A DNA stretch of 7,785 nt from Oscillospiraceae bacterium (GTDB lineage: Bacteria; Bacillota; Clostridia; Oscillospirales; QAMX01), in assembly GCA_902772625.1 (NCBI GenBank), contig CACYBP010000064.1, forward strand, positions 1-7,785, in the 5' to 3' direction. A model generated the notes under the pieces. The model was not told the origin of the DNA. It ran no database searches and saw only the letters and a program-made list of their open reading frames with translations. The translations under genes were made by a program, and so were the position numbers. Of the stretch, positions 7,229 to 7,785 are shown piece after piece (position 1 is the stretch's first letter; every line of letters starts with the position of its first letter).

Positions 7229-7785
7229 ATGCAGAATATCGAAGAGATCAGAAAAAAGGTCGGCCGGCTCGATCAGGTCTTCGGCGTGCGCACCCTGCGC
7301 CTGGAGGGTGGAAGGGCCGACGGCATGCGCCTTTGCGAAATGGAAAACGGAGGGGGCCTGCGGCTGGAGATCCTGCCTGACCGGGCGATGGATCCCTACC
7401 GTCTGAGCTTCCGGGGGGTCAATCTCTCCTTTCTGACCAACGTCGCGCCGGTGGCGCCGGCCTTTGCCGACGGGACCGAAACCTCCTTCCCGAAGCATTT
7501 CAACGCCGGGATGATGACCACCTGCGGCCTGGGGAACGTGGGCGTTCCCAACGACTTCCACGGGGAAAGAAAGCTGCAGCACGGCCGGTTTTCCACCCTT
7601 CCCGCCGAGGAATTCGCGGCCTTTTCAGAGGTCGACCCCGACGGGACGCCGGTGCTGGTGGCCCGGGGCGTGATCCGGGAGGCGAGATTCTTCGGCGAGA
7701 CCCTGACGGCGCGGCGGGAGATCCGCATGCGCTTCGGCGAAAACAAATTCACCCTCCGGGATAAAATCAGAAACGAAGGCTATGA
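7229..7785 (+). CDS. DUF4432 aldose 1-epimerase-like protein, 3' end missing
   Basis: The first 185 residues of a protein that runs past the window edge. They resemble the DUF4432 branch of the galactose mutarotase-like fold, whose members interconvert sugar anomers or act on related sugar derivatives. Characteristic segments are L-R-L-E-I-L-P-D-R-A-M-D (about 44-55), F-R-G-V-N-L-S-F-L-T (61-70), G-M-M-T-T-C-G-L-G-N-V-G (94-105), H-G-R-F-S-T-L-P-A-E (118-127) and the strand leading to R-D-K-I-R-N-E-G at the end. The start ATG 7229 has GAGGG at 7217-7221, 7 bases upstream. The 15-bp gap after the carboxypeptidase stop codon, with no terminator, indicates co-transcription. The frame has no stop codon up to the last base. 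Family assignment is by recalled pattern; substrate unknown. Confidence 0.82.
   Translation, partial: MQNIEEIRKKVGRLDQVFGVRTLRLEGGRADGMRLCEMENGGGLRLEILPDRAMDPYRLSFRGVNLSFLTNVAPVAPAFADGTETSFPKHFNAGMMTTCGLGNVGVPNDFHGERKLQHGRFSTLPAEEFAAFSEVDPDGTPVLVARGVIREARFFGETLTARREIRMRFGENKFTLRDKIRNEGY

Noticed and set aside
5492..7582. A 696-codon open frame on the minus strand opposite the carboxypeptidase and epimerase-like genes
   Set aside because: It lies antisense to an M32 gene with every family motif, crosses the promoters, and its translation is rich in Arg, Gly, His and Val with no recognisable domain. It is a by-product of GC-rich third codon positions.
1..7785. Mobile element, CRISPR array, tRNA, rRNA or defence system
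   Set aside because: No transposase or integrase motif, no regularly spaced repeats, no cloverleaf or rRNA sequence, and uniform base composition throughout.

Overview
The window is a GC-rich stretch with strong purine-rich ribosome binding sites, canonical sigma-A-type promoters and compact hairpin-plus-U-tract terminators. Its genes (a class II alpha-mannosidase, a LysR regulator beside an O-acetylhomoserine sulfhydrylase, an M32 carboxypeptidase and a DUF4432 sugar epimerase-like protein) suggest a GC-rich member of the Bacillota, probably a gut- or rumen-type Clostridia. That placement is inference from gene content and style; no marker gene is present.

Layout: (1) 2-2011, plus strand, the C-terminal two thirds of a GH38 alpha-mannosidase that begins outside the window and ends at a strong terminator (2059-2100). 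(2) 2107-4535, a two-gene sulfur amino acid module: a LysR-type regulator with its own promoter, then metY (O-acetylhomoserine sulfhydrylase) after a 145-bp intergenic region. Both promoters carry copies of the same half-site, CCTATTA/TAATAGG, which suggests that the regulator controls itself and metY. The metY leader also contains three copies of an 8-bp word (GGGGACGG, CCGTCCCC, GGGGACGG) that can form alternative hairpins. (3) 4556-4595, a terminator hairpin shared by the convergent metY and nucleoside hydrolase genes. (4) 4602-5495, minus strand, a nucleoside hydrolase family protein with a near-consensus promoter. (5) 5605-7785, plus strand, divergent from (4): an M32 metallocarboxypeptidase followed after 15 bp by the start of a DUF4432 aldose 1-epimerase-like gene that runs off the window.

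Together these are housekeeping and catabolic genes: glycan trimming, sulfide assimilation into homocysteine, nucleoside salvage, peptide turnover and sugar epimerisation. I see no mobile element, RNA gene, CRISPR array or defence system. The most interesting material is regulatory: the shared LysR half-sites and the alternative hairpins ahead of metY. Long open frames antisense to the genes are by-products of the high GC content and are not annotated.
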